Shown here in pieces: positions 8,284 through 18,493 of a stretch of DNA of 64,000 bases. A program made the translations under genes and the position numbers. The notes beneath the pieces are model-generated. The model worked only from the letters and a program-made list of their open reading frames with translations. It was not told the DNA's origin and searched no databases. The DNA is from Candidatus Roseilinea mizusawaensis (GTDB taxonomy: Bacteria; Chloroflexota; Anaerolineae; J036; Brachytrichaceae). The stretch covers positions 206,813 through 270,812 of the forward strand of contig JAEANN010000054.1 of NCBI GenBank assembly GCA_016841965.1, written 5' to 3'. Position 1 is the stretch's first letter. Every line of letters begins with the position of its first letter.

Positions 8284-9186
8284 ATGATTATCTTCGGAAC
8301 CGACCCCCGGCAGGCATTGAGATCGGGCTTAGTAGCCATAAGCAGCGCCGCGCTAATACTGCTTGTGTTGTTGGGGCTGGCAATCCTGCTGCCCCTGTCG
8401 TTTCTGACGTTTGCGCTGATTGTGCTGGCGCTGGGGCTAAGCGCTTTCATTGGCTGGGCGGCCTACCATACCTATGCGCTCACCCACACCAGTTACGCCA
8501 TCGACCGCAACGCCTTTGTGATTCGCTGGGGGCCGATCCGCCAGATCGTTCCGATGGGCGATGTGCAGCGCGTCATCGCCGGCTCGGACATCGCGGCGGA
8601 TGTTCGGCTGCTGCGCTTGCCCCTGCCCGGCTGGTGGATTGGGCGTGGATGGCATCCTGAGCTGGGCAGGATTGATTTCTTCAGCGCAGCGCCTGTCGAA
8701 GATCAGATCATCATCGTCACCCAAGAAGCGGGCTATGCTGTATCGCCGCAGGATGCACAGGCGTTTGTGGACGCATTTCGCATCCGGTTCCAGATGGGTC
8801 CCACCCAAATCGTGCGCCCGGCCCGGTTGTTCCCGGCGGTAATGACGTGGCCGATCTGGAAAAGCCCGACCAGCCTGGCGTTGATTACGCTGCCGATCGT
8901 GCTGAATGCGCTGGTGTTCGGGGTCAGCTTTGCGCTATTCCCCAGCCTGCCCGAACAGATCGTGTTGCACTTCGACGCTGCCGGCGCGCCAGACCGAATG
9001 GGAAGCCCAGCCCAGATCTTCGGGCCGGCAGTGATCGGTCTGGCGCTCATGCTGATCAATCTTGCCATCGGCATCGTCGCTTACCGGCGCGACCGGCTGG
9101 CCGCCTGGTTGGCATGGGGTGGCAGCGCCGGCGTGCAGCTATCGCTGCTGATTGCCACTCTCACTCTGGCGCTGGCGAGGCCGTGA
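8284..9186 (+). CDS. PH-domain / DUF1648 membrane protein
   Basis: A 300-residue integral membrane protein. Two N-terminal hydrophobic helices (about 15-65) are followed by a bacterial PH-like segment (YAIDRNAFVIRWGPIRQIVPMGDVQRVI). Further transmembrane helices follow from about 200 onward, with the DUF1648 signature LPEQIVLHFDAAGAPDRMGS. Proteins of this type are found near membrane stress or transport genes, but no function is established. The ATG has an upstream AGGCAGG. It is followed 4 nt later by an NAD(P)-binding protein, so the two are likely co-transcribed. Confidence 0.8.
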   Translation: MIIFGTDPRQALRSGLVAISSAALILLVLLGLAILLPLSFLTFALIVLALGLSAFIGWAAYHTYALTHTSYAIDRNAFVIRWGPIRQIVPMGDVQRVIAGSDIAADVRLLRLPLPGWWIGRGWHPELGRIDFFSAAPVEDQIIIVTQEAGYAVSPQDAQAFVDAFRIRFQMGPTQIVRPARLFPAVMTWPIWKSPTSLALITLPIVLNALVFGVSFALFPSLPEQIVLHFDAAGAPDRMGSPAQIFGPAVIGLALMLINLAIGIVAYRRDRLAAWLAWGGSAGVQLSLLIATLTLALARP

Positions 9187-9190
9187 AAGC

Positions 9191-10144
9191 ATGATCCTGG
9201 TCACAGGGGCAACCGGCTGTGTCGGGCGAGTAGTTGTCGAACGGCTCACGGCGTGTGGCCATGCTGTCAAATGCCTGTGGCACTGGAACCACGAGCATCT
9301 GGCCCCGCGCAAAGTGACCATTATCGGCGGCGACACGCGCAATCTCGCCTCGCTGGTCGAGGCGATGGAGGATGTCGACACGGTCGTTCATCTCGCTTCA
9401 ATCCGGCGCGAGACCCACACGGACTCGTTCGAGGAGGTGAACATCGGCGGCACGCGCAACGTGGTCGAGGCGATGAAGCAGACCCGCGCCACACGCTTGA
9501 TCACCGTGTCGTGTCTGGGCGCAGAGACGCGCTCGGCCTATCCCTTTCTGCGCTCGATCGGCAAAGCCGAAGAGATTGCGCGCGCCAGCGGGCTGAACTT
9601 CACGGTGCTGAAATCGGCGGTGGTGTATGGGCCGGGGGACTGGCTGACCGCGTGGATCACGGGCGTGGCATCGGCGTTGCCGTTCGTGTTGCCCCTGCCG
9701 CACGCTGGCGCCACCCGTCTACAACCGATCTGGGTGGGAGACCTGGCTGCGTGTGTGGAGCGCTGCTTATCTACACGGGCTACTTACCGCCAGGTGGTGC
9801 CGGTCGGCGGGCCGCAGGCGCTGACGCTGGCCGATATCGCCGAGAGCACGCTGAGCGCGCGGGGTGTGCGCCGGCGGCTGGTGCGTGTGCCCAGCAGCTT
9901 GACCCGCCAGATGACGCGCTTTCTGGCGCGTTATCGGGGCGCACTCAATGAACAAGAGATGGAGTCTCTGTCGCACAATCGCACTACCGAGACGGGCGGG
10001 GTGCATCGTGTGTTTGGATTTGCGCCGGCGCGCATGCAGGCCAAACTGGACTATCTGAGGCCGGACTCCCTACCGCCGCCGCTGCCGGTGCGCTTCCCGG
10101 CGTGGTGGCAGGCCGGCCCGCCGCGCATACGCGCCCGGTCATAA
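9191..10144 (+). CDS. NAD(P)-binding SDR/NmrA-like (NDUFA9-type) protein
   Basis: An atypical short-chain dehydrogenase of the complex-I NDUFA9/NmrA-like group, 317 residues. The N-terminal nucleotide loop is TGATGCVG. The conserved VDTVVHLASIRRE and NIGGTRNVVEAMKQ segments and the LKSAVVYGPGDWLT motif follow. There is no clear YxxxK catalytic pair, as in the NDUFA9 branch, so it may bind a cofactor without catalysis. I chose MILVTGATG as start because it gives a canonical N-terminus and lies 4 nt after the preceding stop. It runs into the convergent ABC permease gene about 30 nt downstream. Confidence 0.85.
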   Translation: MILVTGATGCVGRVVVERLTACGHAVKCLWHWNHEHLAPRKVTIIGGDTRNLASLVEAMEDVDTVVHLASIRRETHTDSFEEVNIGGTRNVVEAMKQTRATRLITVSCLGAETRSAYPFLRSIGKAEEIARASGLNFTVLKSAVVYGPGDWLTAWITGVASALPFVLPLPHAGATRLQPIWVGDLAACVERCLSTRATYRQVVPVGGPQALTLADIAESTLSARGVRRRLVRVPSSLTRQMTRFLARYRGALNEQEMESLSHNRTTETGGVHRVFGFAPARMQAKLDYLRPDSLPPPLPVRFPAWWQAGPPRIRARS

Positions 10145-10175
10145 GCCGGCTTCCTCTGCCGGCGCTCGTACCGCT

Positions 10176-12131
10176 TCAGCCTTTGACGCTGCCGGCGGTC
10201 AGCCCTTCAACCAGGAAACGCTGGGCAAAGATATACACCGCCACCACCGGAATTGACATGATGAGCGAAGCCGCCATCAACTGGCCATAGGGATAGATAT
10301 CGGCAAAGACCAGTTTCTGCAACCCGACCGGCAAGGTGATCAACTGTTCGCTGGTGAGGAAGATAAAGGCATACAGGAATTCATTCCAGGCGTTCGTGAA
10401 AGCAATCAACATGACCGCCAGCAGCGCCGGCATGGCCAGCGGCAACGTGACGCGAACAAACGCCACAAAACGCGTTGCGCCATCGATCTGTGCTGCCTCT
10501 TCCAGATCTTCGGGGATGGAACGATAGTAGCCCATCATCACCCAGGCGGCGAACGGGATGAGGAAGGTGGGATAGGTGAGGATTAGCGCCCAATGCGAGT
10601 TGATCACTCCCAGGCCGGTGAGGATGCGATACATCGGGATAAACATTAGCGCGCCGGGCAACAGATAGGTGACCAGCAGCACTGTGGTCAGACCGCCGGC
10701 CCCGCGAAATTTGAGTCGGGCCAGCGCATAGCCGGCCAACGCCGCGAAAAACACCGACATTGCCGTAGTCACCAGGGCAATACTCACCGTGTTGCGAAAC
10801 CAGGTGGTGTACTGCGTTCTGTTCAGCAGCGTGTTGAATTGATCAAGCGTCCATGGATCGGGCCAGAACAACGAAACGCGCTGCGCAATCTGCAACTCGC
10901 CTTTGAAAGCTGTGATTATGATCCAGTAGAACGGGAAAAGCACGAACAACAGAAATGGCAATAACAACAGCAGGCGCCCTGCAACACCCATTGCGCCCTG
11001 CTGTCGCCGAGACAAAAGCGTGTGCCGCGCCCCCCCGCTGACTAGCCCCGCTAGACGCGCAGAGAGGCCGGCCACAAATTGATCTAGATAGCGATAACCC
11101 GTTTCAAACGGCCAGACGATGGCCGCCAGCGCACGGTTGACCAGCGCGGCAATGCGGCCAAAGAAACGATCCAGCCGGCTGTCGGTAGCCGGGGCTACGC
11201 CTTGGCGCATGAAGCGGGCCAGCGCAAAGATCGCCACAGCCAGAAACGGCGCAGTCGAGATGGACACTGCCGCGCCGGGACCATAGCGAAATTGCAGCAG
11301 CGCCCGTTCGTAGGCCAAAATCGAATAGACGCGCGTCTCGCCGCCCGGCCCGCCGCCGGTCATCAGATAGATCAGGCCAAATGCGTTGAACGTGGAAATG
11401 GTGGAGAGCAGCACCGTGACGGCAACAACATAGCGCAAGCTGGGCAGAGTGATATGCAAAAAGCGCTCCAGCGGATTGGCGCCATCCACCTCAGCCGCCT
11501 CATACAGCTCCTTGTCAATCGCTTTCATGCCGGCCAGCAGCAGAATCGTGAAGAAGGGAATCCCCTTCCACACATTCACCGCAATCACACTGCCAAGCGC
11601 CAGACCCGATTCGGCCAACCAGGCCACATTCCGGTCGATCAACCCCAGAGACTGCAAAATGGGATTCAGGCCGCCAAAGATGGGGTCATAAATGCTGCGC
11701 CAGGTCAGCGCGGTCACCACCTCGGGCACGATCCACGGCAGCAGCATCAGACCAGACAGCACATTGCGGGCAGGCAGACGACTGTTGAGCAAGGATGCGA
11801 TCCCAATCCCCACGATCAGCTTGATGCCAACCGACAGCACAGTGAAACGGATGGTGTTGAGCAACGAGCCCAGGTATTGCTCATCTTCGAGCAAACGCAG
11901 ATAGTTGGTCAACCCAATAAACACCTCTTGCCGGTTGATCGTGCGAATGAAGAAGCTGAGCACAATGGCGTTGAAAAAGGGATAGAGAATCAATCCGGCG
12001 ATGAGAATAATCGTCGGCGCCAGGAAAACAGCAGCTATTTTCCAGTCTTTGCCCAGCAGGCGTTGCAGGCGTTTGCCGACGCCGGATGAGGTGACACGAG
12101 TGGCCGAAACCCAGGTTGCCGGTTGGGCCAT
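10176..12131 (-). CDS. Fused sugar ABC transporter permease (MalF-like + MalG-like)
   Basis: A single 651-residue chain holding both permeases of a carbohydrate ABC importer of the CUT1 type. The first half (about 1-300) is MalF/UgpA-like, with the ATPase-coupling EAA loop EAAEVDGANPLERFLHITLP. The second half (about 380-651) is MalG/UgpE-like, with its own EAA loop EAAQIDGATRFVAFVRVTLP and the C-terminal RFLVEGLTAGSVKG motif. The linker (about 300-380) is amphipathic and charged. The start MAQPATW has a strong AGGAGG site at proper spacing. The binding protein gene lies just upstream. No ATPase gene is present, so a shared MsmX/UgpC-type ATPase elsewhere is expected. Confidence 0.92.
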   Translation of the reverse strand: MAQPATWVSATRVTSSGVGKRLQRLLGKDWKIAAVFLAPTIILIAGLILYPFFNAIVLSFFIRTINRQEVFIGLTNYLRLLEDEQYLGSLLNTIRFTVLSVGIKLIVGIGIASLLNSRLPARNVLSGLMLLPWIVPEVVTALTWRSIYDPIFGGLNPILQSLGLIDRNVAWLAESGLALGSVIAVNVWKGIPFFTILLLAGMKAIDKELYEAAEVDGANPLERFLHITLPSLRYVVAVTVLLSTISTFNAFGLIYLMTGGGPGGETRVYSILAYERALLQFRYGPGAAVSISTAPFLAVAIFALARFMRQGVAPATDSRLDRFFGRIAALVNRALAAIVWPFETGYRYLDQFVAGLSARLAGLVSGGARHTLLSRRQQGAMGVAGRLLLLLPFLLFVLFPFYWIIITAFKGELQIAQRVSLFWPDPWTLDQFNTLLNRTQYTTWFRNTVSIALVTTAMSVFFAALAGYALARLKFRGAGGLTTVLLVTYLLPGALMFIPMYRILTGLGVINSHWALILTYPTFLIPFAAWVMMGYYRSIPEDLEEAAQIDGATRFVAFVRVTLPLAMPALLAVMLIAFTNAWNEFLYAFIFLTSEQLITLPVGLQKLVFADIYPYGQLMAASLIMSIPVVAVYIFAQRFLVEGLTAGSVKG

Positions 12132-12256
12132 GGCATTCCTCCTATAGGATTGTCGCTGCGCCAAAGTGCGCACGAAAGTGCGCACGAATGAGCAGACAGG
12201 CCGGCGCGCCTATCCGGCGCGCCGGGAATCGTCTGTGTGGCAGACAGGCTGGCCGC

Positions 12257-13675
12257 CTACTGAGGCAAGCCCTTCTCCTCGAAGATTTGCACCATTAGCT
12301 TGTGGCCGTCGGCCACAGCTTGCGCTGCCGTCTTACGACCGGTGATCACATCGGCCATGATCTCGCTGAGAAAGCCGGTGGCAAAGGCGGCGTCTATAGC
12401 AGCGTTGGGCTTGGCAGGATGCGCAAAGCCGAGGTAGTTGCTGGGGTTGAAGATGATCTCGCGCAGGCCGGCAAAGGCCTGATCGGCCTTGAGCAGATCT
12501 TCTGTCCAGGCGTTCTTATAGGCCGGCATGACCAGCCCGCCGCCCAAAATCGACAAGGGGGTGAAGGTCTGCGGGTCAAGGAAGTGCAGAATAACCTGCC
12601 GGGCAGCATCGACCTGCTTTGCGCCGCGGAAGATGGTGTAGTAGGCGTTGCCGCCGCCGCCCAGCTCCAGTTGTCCGTCGTTGGTGAGCGGGAACCGCAC
12701 AATGCCGATGTTGGGCAAGATGGGGTTGTTATCGGCGCGCGCTTTGGCGTAGATGCTAAAGGCATTGGCAGTCATGCCGATTTTGCCGGCCAAAAATGCC
12801 TCGTTATTGCTGGGGTCGGTCCAGCTCTCCACGCCGGGCGGCAGGATGTCTTTGTATTCGGGCTTGCTGTAGATATCGGCCAACCACTGGATGCCGGCCA
12901 CCGTTTCGGGCGAGTCGAAGGTGACCTTGGTGCCGGTCTCGTCAACGGCGCGCCCACCAAATGCTTGAAACGCTGTGGTGATCAGCCCGTGACCGTCGCC
13001 GCTCTTGTTGACAGTCAAGCCCCAACCATAGTGCTCTTTGGCCGGGTCAGACATTTTGCGCGCAGCATCCAGGCGATCCTGGAGTGTTTTGATTGCGGCG
13101 AGATCCACGCCGGCTTCTGCGGCCCAGTCTTTGCGCACAAACCATGCCCCAGCATTGGAGCTGTGCGGCACGGAATACCACGCGCCGTTAAAGCGAGCAT
13201 TGTCATATACCGAGACAGGCACAGCATCGCCGTATTTCTCGATCAATGTGTTGACGATGTCGCTTTGATCAATGGCCAGATCCAAATTATGCAACTGAGA
13301 GGGGGCGTTGGTGTGATAGGCCAAATCGGGGGGATTGCCGGCGGCCACTGCGGCTTGCATCTTGGCCATGAAATCGCCAAACACTTCGGGGTTCACCGTC
13401 GAGACATCCGGCTCATACCCCAAGCTGCGGATGTACTCTTCGGTTTGCGCTTTATATTGCGTTTCGAGATCTTTGAAATACTCCTGGCGATGCAGCACCT
13501 GCACTTTGCCGCCGGCCGGCGCAGGGGCTGTCGTTGGCTGGGCCTGAGTGGCTGGTGATTCGGCTGCCGGCGCTTCACCGGCCGGGCGCACCGCACAAGC
13601 TGACAGAGCCACGCCACCACCAACTAATGCGGACAAGCGCAGAAATTGCCTTCGATTCATCTGGGAAGTGATCAT
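12257..13675 (-). CDS. Sugar ABC transporter substrate-binding lipoprotein (family 1)
   Basis: Extracellular solute-binding protein delivering a carbohydrate to the fused permease encoded next. The 472-residue precursor has a twin-arginine signal (MNRRQFLRLSALVGG) ending in the lipobox LSAC. It should therefore be Tat-exported and lipid-anchored, with a Pro/Ala/Thr-rich linker (about 30-55) before the binding fold. Typical family-1 motifs include the NPPDLAYHTN region, an EAFLAGKIGMT segment and a C-terminal AVADGHKLM helix. GAGGAG lies 8 nt before the ATG. It is first in the operon, divergent from dnaK. The ligand is not determinable. Confidence 0.92.
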   Translation of the reverse strand: MITSQMNRRQFLRLSALVGGGVALSACAVRPAGEAPAAESPATQAQPTTAPAPAGGKVQVLHRQEYFKDLETQYKAQTEEYIRSLGYEPDVSTVNPEVFGDFMAKMQAAVAAGNPPDLAYHTNAPSQLHNLDLAIDQSDIVNTLIEKYGDAVPVSVYDNARFNGAWYSVPHSSNAGAWFVRKDWAAEAGVDLAAIKTLQDRLDAARKMSDPAKEHYGWGLTVNKSGDGHGLITTAFQAFGGRAVDETGTKVTFDSPETVAGIQWLADIYSKPEYKDILPPGVESWTDPSNNEAFLAGKIGMTANAFSIYAKARADNNPILPNIGIVRFPLTNDGQLELGGGGNAYYTIFRGAKQVDAARQVILHFLDPQTFTPLSILGGGLVMPAYKNAWTEDLLKADQAFAGLREIIFNPSNYLGFAHPAKPNAAIDAAFATGFLSEIMADVITGRKTAAQAVADGHKLMVQIFEEKGLPQ

Positions 13676-14020
13676 CTTTCCATCTCCTCTGAAATTTCAA
13701 ATCGGGCTAAGCACACAACTACACTAATCTGTTTTGCAAACACGCGGAGACAAGGGGACAGACGGATTGGGCAAATCAATCTGCAGGATGCTCAGGGGCA
13801 GCTCTGGGCTTTCAGCTACACCTCCTTCAGCCAACACATCGGCTTGTGCAAGACTGCTCGACAGCAGAGGACAATTATATAAGCACGCGCCGGAGCACGG
13901 CTCTAACACAACGCTAACGCCGCGCCAGCATTGCTTTAGCCCCGCCGGCCTATGGTTCTCGCTAAATCACAACGTGATCATGACACCGGCCCTTGCAGGC
14001 CGGCGCAAGGAGCGGAGCAA
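13676..14020. other. Intergenic region between divergent transporter operon and dnaK
   Basis: 345 nt with no convincing gene. An AT-rich TATATA (about 13876-13881) could be a -10 element for dnaK, but a paired -35 is not obvious. I looked for the CIRCE heat-shock operator (TTAGCACTC-N9-GAGTGCTAA) and did not see it, so HrcA control is not supported. The proximal part contains the dnaK ribosome-binding site AAGGAG (14008-14013). Confidence 0.5.
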
Positions 14021-15913
<1,893 letters not shown>

Positions 15914-15923
15914 ACGCCGGCGC

Positions 15924-15960
15924 ATCCTCCCGCAGGATTCTCCCCTGCGGGAGGATTTTC
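15924..15960 (+). terminator. Rho-independent terminator of dnaK
   Basis: A perfect 13-bp stem (15924-15936 with 15944-15956, ATCCTCCCGCAGG against its complement), a 7-nt loop and TTTTC after the stem, 10 nt past the dnaK stop. In the opposite orientation the stem would also close the convergent cyclase transcript. Confidence 0.88.
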
Positions 15961-16577
15961 TATTGGATCAGCACCACGCGCGCCGGCCCCGCATCGCCAT
16001 CGATGATCTTCAGCGGCAGCGCGATGAGGTGATAGTCGCCGGCCGGCACGTTGCGCAAGCATAGATTCTCGATCAGCGCGATGGTGTGACGCAGAAACAT
16101 CTTGTGGGCCGGCAGATCGGCGCTGGTCGCCTCATCCACAGAGGGCGCGTCGGTGCCCAGCAAGCGCACCCCGCGCCGGCCCAGGTAATCGGCCACGTCG
16201 GGCATGAACCAGGCAAAGTCGGGATCGAATACCTCAGACGGCGTGTCGCTGGCCGGCGTGCGCACCAGCAGACGAGTCACCCCGTCCAGCGGCCAGGTTT
16301 GCGCGACAGCCAGCGGGATGGGGCCGGTGGTCGGCACAACCACCACGCGCGCCGGCCCGATCAACACATCCAGGCGCATCGCGTCGATGCCGGGAGCGCC
16401 AATCGCATAGTGTCGTGGCGCGTCAATGTGTGTGCCGGCGTGCAGGCTCATCGTCAACGCGCTAACAGTGCACGAGTCGCCGCGCGTCAGCGACAGGGTT
16501 TCGACCAACGAGACAGGCGTGTCGCCGGGAAAGACGGCCGTGCCGCCAAACAGGGGGCGCGTGATGTCATAGATCAT
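15960..16577 (-). CDS. Cyclase family protein (kynurenine formamidase-like)
   Basis: Metal-dependent hydrolase of the cyclase/KynB superfamily, 205 residues. The signature metal-binding motif HAGTHIDAPRHY is visible, with further conserved elements LLGTDAPSVDE and PAGDYHLIALPLKI. Members hydrolyse N-formylkynurenine or other amides and lactones. Without tryptophan-degradation neighbours the substrate is open. Its ATG overlaps the stop of the upstream methyltransferase (ATGA), implying translational coupling. It converges on dnaK across a shared terminator stem. Confidence 0.85.
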   Translation of the reverse strand: MIYDITRPLFGGTAVFPGDTPVSLVETLSLTRGDSCTVSALTMSLHAGTHIDAPRHYAIGAPGIDAMRLDVLIGPARVVVVPTTGPIPLAVAQTWPLDGVTRLLVRTPASDTPSEVFDPDFAWFMPDVADYLGRRGVRLLGTDAPSVDEATSADLPAHKMFLRHTIALIENLCLRNVPAGDYHLIALPLKIIDGDAGPARVVLIQ

Positions 16578-17158
16578 GGCGTTATTTTTTCAAACGTGAA
16601 CCAGGCCGAAGGTCGATTGTGGTCCAACCCGTCTTCGCGCAGCGTCAGACGGAACCGGCGCGACAGATCATCAATTTCAACATCCGTCAGTCCCCGGACA
16701 TCTGGGCCGGCCTGTTGGCATGGCGGGGCTAAATGCGCATACAACAACCAGCTTCCGCCCGGCATAAGCAAGCGTTCGACATGCGACAAATAAGCCAGGC
16801 GCTCCACGCGGCTGAGGCTATGAAAACAACCGATATCGAGAACCAGATCGAAAGAGCCGCCGAGCCACGCTAGGCGCGTCACATCGCCCACACGGACACA
16901 AGCAGATAGACGCGCGCGGCGCAGCCGGCGCCAGGCGCGCCACACAGCCGGCAACGCATAGTCCACGCCGATGGCGCGCCAGCCATGCCGGGCCAGCGTA
17001 ACAAGATTCACGCCGGTCCCGCAGCCGAGATCGAGCGCCCTGCCCGGTGAATGGTGGCGCAAAAAAGCGTACAGCTCCGGTGGAGAGATGCCGGTGTCCC
17101 ACGGCGGATGGCGGTAATACCACCAATTAAATTTGATCCAGCGGCGCACAGAATTCAT
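16574..17158 (-). CDS. Class I SAM-dependent methyltransferase
   Basis: A methyltransferase of about 194 residues (from MNSVRRW) with textbook motif I LDLGCGTGVNLVTLA, then IGVDYALPAVWRA, VRVGDVTRL and FDLVLDIGCFHSL. The N-terminal PPWDTGISPPELYAFL is shared by a group of uncharacterised methyltransferases. Alternative upstream starts at 17188 or 17233 exist; none has a clear ribosome-binding site. It overlaps the cyclase gene by 4 nt. The substrate is unknown. Confidence 0.82.
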   Translation of the reverse strand: MNSVRRWIKFNWWYYRHPPWDTGISPPELYAFLRHHSPGRALDLGCGTGVNLVTLARHGWRAIGVDYALPAVWRAWRRLRRARLSACVRVGDVTRLAWLGGSFDLVLDIGCFHSLSRVERLAYLSHVERLLMPGGSWLLYAHLAPPCQQAGPDVRGLTDVEIDDLSRRFRLTLREDGLDHNRPSAWFTFEKITP

Positions 17159-17261
17159 GTGTGTTACGTGTGTCTGGCTGCGCGTCATGATATATGGCGC
17201 AAGCGCCCACTGCCGGCCATACCGGCATAGCAAGCCTGTGTATGATAGAGCAAGTCAGCAT

Positions 17262-17284
17262 GCTGAAATTGCACGCTGAAATTG
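17262..17284. repeat. Pair of 10-bp direct repeats upstream of PPOX gene
   Basis: GCTGAAATTG occurs at 17262-17271 and 17275-17284, a 13-bp period, between a possible -10 box (TATGAT, 17241-17246) and the GGAGG ribosome-binding site of the next gene. It could be an operator for a regulator; no direct evidence. Confidence 0.35.
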
Positions 17285-17304
17285 ATTGATGGAGGCACGC
17301 AACC

Positions 17305-17706
17305 ATGCGAGAGACATCTGCCCTGGAGAAATATCGGGATTTGTTCGATAAACGCGCCTTTGCGCACCTGGCGACTCTAATGCCCGATGGCAGCCCACAG
17401 GTCACGCCGGTGTGGGTAGATTTCGACGGCACACATATCATTGTCAACACCGCGCGCGGCCGGCAGAAAGATCGCAATCTGCGCCGCGATGGTCGCGTGG
17501 CCATCGAAATCCAGGACCCCGACAATCCCTATCGCTACGTAGAGATTCGCGGTCGCGTGGCAGAGATCACCGAGCAAGGCGCCGACGAGAGCATCGACCG
17601 GCTGGCCTTCAAGTACACCGGCTCGCCAAAGTACCAGTTTCGCCGGGCCGGCGAACAACGCGTGATCTACAAAATCGAGCCGGAGAAGGTATCCGGCATA
17701 GGTTGA
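17305..17706 (+). CDS. PPOX-class F420-dependent oxidoreductase
   Basis: A 133-residue split-beta-barrel protein of the pyridoxamine-phosphate-oxidase superfamily, in the F420-binding Rv1155-like branch. Features seen are FAHLATLMPDGSPQVTPVWVDFDG, IIVNTARGRQKDRNLRRDGRVA and YVEIRGRVAEI. Such enzymes reduce unsaturated cofactors or substrates with F420H2, or bind flavin. Assignment to F420 rather than FMN is by family resemblance and is not proven. GGAGG lies 12 nt before the ATG. A CBS protein gene follows after about 57 nt. Confidence 0.85.
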   Translation: MRETSALEKYRDLFDKRAFAHLATLMPDGSPQVTPVWVDFDGTHIIVNTARGRQKDRNLRRDGRVAIEIQDPDNPYRYVEIRGRVAEITEQGADESIDRLAFKYTGSPKYQFRRAGEQRVIYKIEPEKVSGIG

Positions 17707-17763
17707 GCCGATGCCCGTAATTCACTACACAAAGCCATACCCCCTACCCCAGGAGACGACACC

Positions 17764-18192
17764 ATGCCCGGCAATCTCGTTCGTGACTGGATGACCCCCA
17801 ACCCCATCACTGTCGGCCCCAAGACCACGGTGCCAGAGGCGCACAAGCTGATGAAAGAACGCAAGTTCCGGCGCCTGCCGGTCGTCGATGAGCACAACCG
17901 ATTGATCGGCATCGTCACCCTCAGCGACTTGCGCGAAGCCGGACCCTCTTCTGCCACCACCCTCAGCATCTTTGAATTGAACTATCTGCTCGCGCAACTG
18001 ACCGTTGACAAGATCATGGCCCGCCAGGTTGTCACTGTGTCGCCCGAGGCGACGATCCGCGACGCGGCTCATTTGATGCTCAAGCATGAGGTGGGGGCGT
18101 TGCCGGTGATGGAGGAGGGCAAACTGGTCGGCATCATCACCGAGTCTGACATCTTCCGCGTCATCGTACAGCGGCCCGAAGCGATCGCGTGA
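17764..18192 (+). CDS. Two-CBS-domain protein
   Basis: A 142-residue protein made almost entirely of a Bateman module. The first CBS (about 8-62) is VRDWMTPNPITVGPKTTV...FRRLPVVDEHNRLIGIVTLSDL. The second (about 80-138) is VDKIMARQVVTVSPEATI...VGALPVMEEGKLVGIITESDI. Such proteins sense adenine nucleotides and regulate partner enzymes or channels. The partner is not evident here. AGGAG precedes the ATG by 8 nt. Confidence 0.88.
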   Translation: MPGNLVRDWMTPNPITVGPKTTVPEAHKLMKERKFRRLPVVDEHNRLIGIVTLSDLREAGPSSATTLSIFELNYLLAQLTVDKIMARQVVTVSPEATIRDAAHLMLKHEVGALPVMEEGKLVGIITESDIFRVIVQRPEAIA

Positions 18193-18205
18193 GTGCAGGA
18201 TGTAG

Positions 18206-18478
18206 AGCAAGCCGTTGGGATTGCTGGCGTATCTCGCTGTCCGCCGCGCCCCTCAGATGGGCGACCATCTGCGCGGCCTGCTCTGGCCCAAATTTGCACC
18301 CGACGCCGCACACAAGAATCTGCGCAAGCCCCTGTGCATCAACGGCAGCGCCCAGCACAAAGCGCCGGGCGCCCTAGACAGATTGTTGGGGGTATCCATT
18401 TTGATCGAACGCGCCAACGAGTACTTGTTCGGGGACTTGCGGGTGCCGCACATTGCACCCGCAGGTTACTTGTATTGA
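18206..18478 (+). pseudogene. Relic of a SARP/BTAD-type transcriptional regulator
   Basis: The plus-strand reading SKPLGLLAYLAVRRAPQM followed by LLWPKFAPDAAHKNLRKPL resembles the N-terminal DNA-binding region of large SARP/BTAD regulators (typically ALLAYLA...LLWPD...AR.NLR.AL). A stop codon (18203-18205) precedes it and the similarity dies out after about 60 residues; the central and C-terminal domains are absent. It lies between the CBS gene and the mutase. I read it as a degraded gene end; similarity is by motif recognition only. Confidence 0.5.
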
Positions 18479-18479
18479 G

Positions 18480-18485
18480 TAGACT
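18480..18485 (+). promoter_or_regulatory. TANNNT -10 box 8 nt before mutase start (leaderless type)
   Basis: TAGACT is followed by 8 nt and the ATG at 18494. No ribosome-binding site intervenes, so a leaderless mRNA is predicted. Confidence 0.45.
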
Positions 18486-18493
18486 TGCGCACT

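Noticed and set aside
13676..14020. CIRCE/HrcA operator upstream of dnaK
   Set aside because: No TTAGCACTC-N9-GAGTGCTAA or close variant seen in the region.
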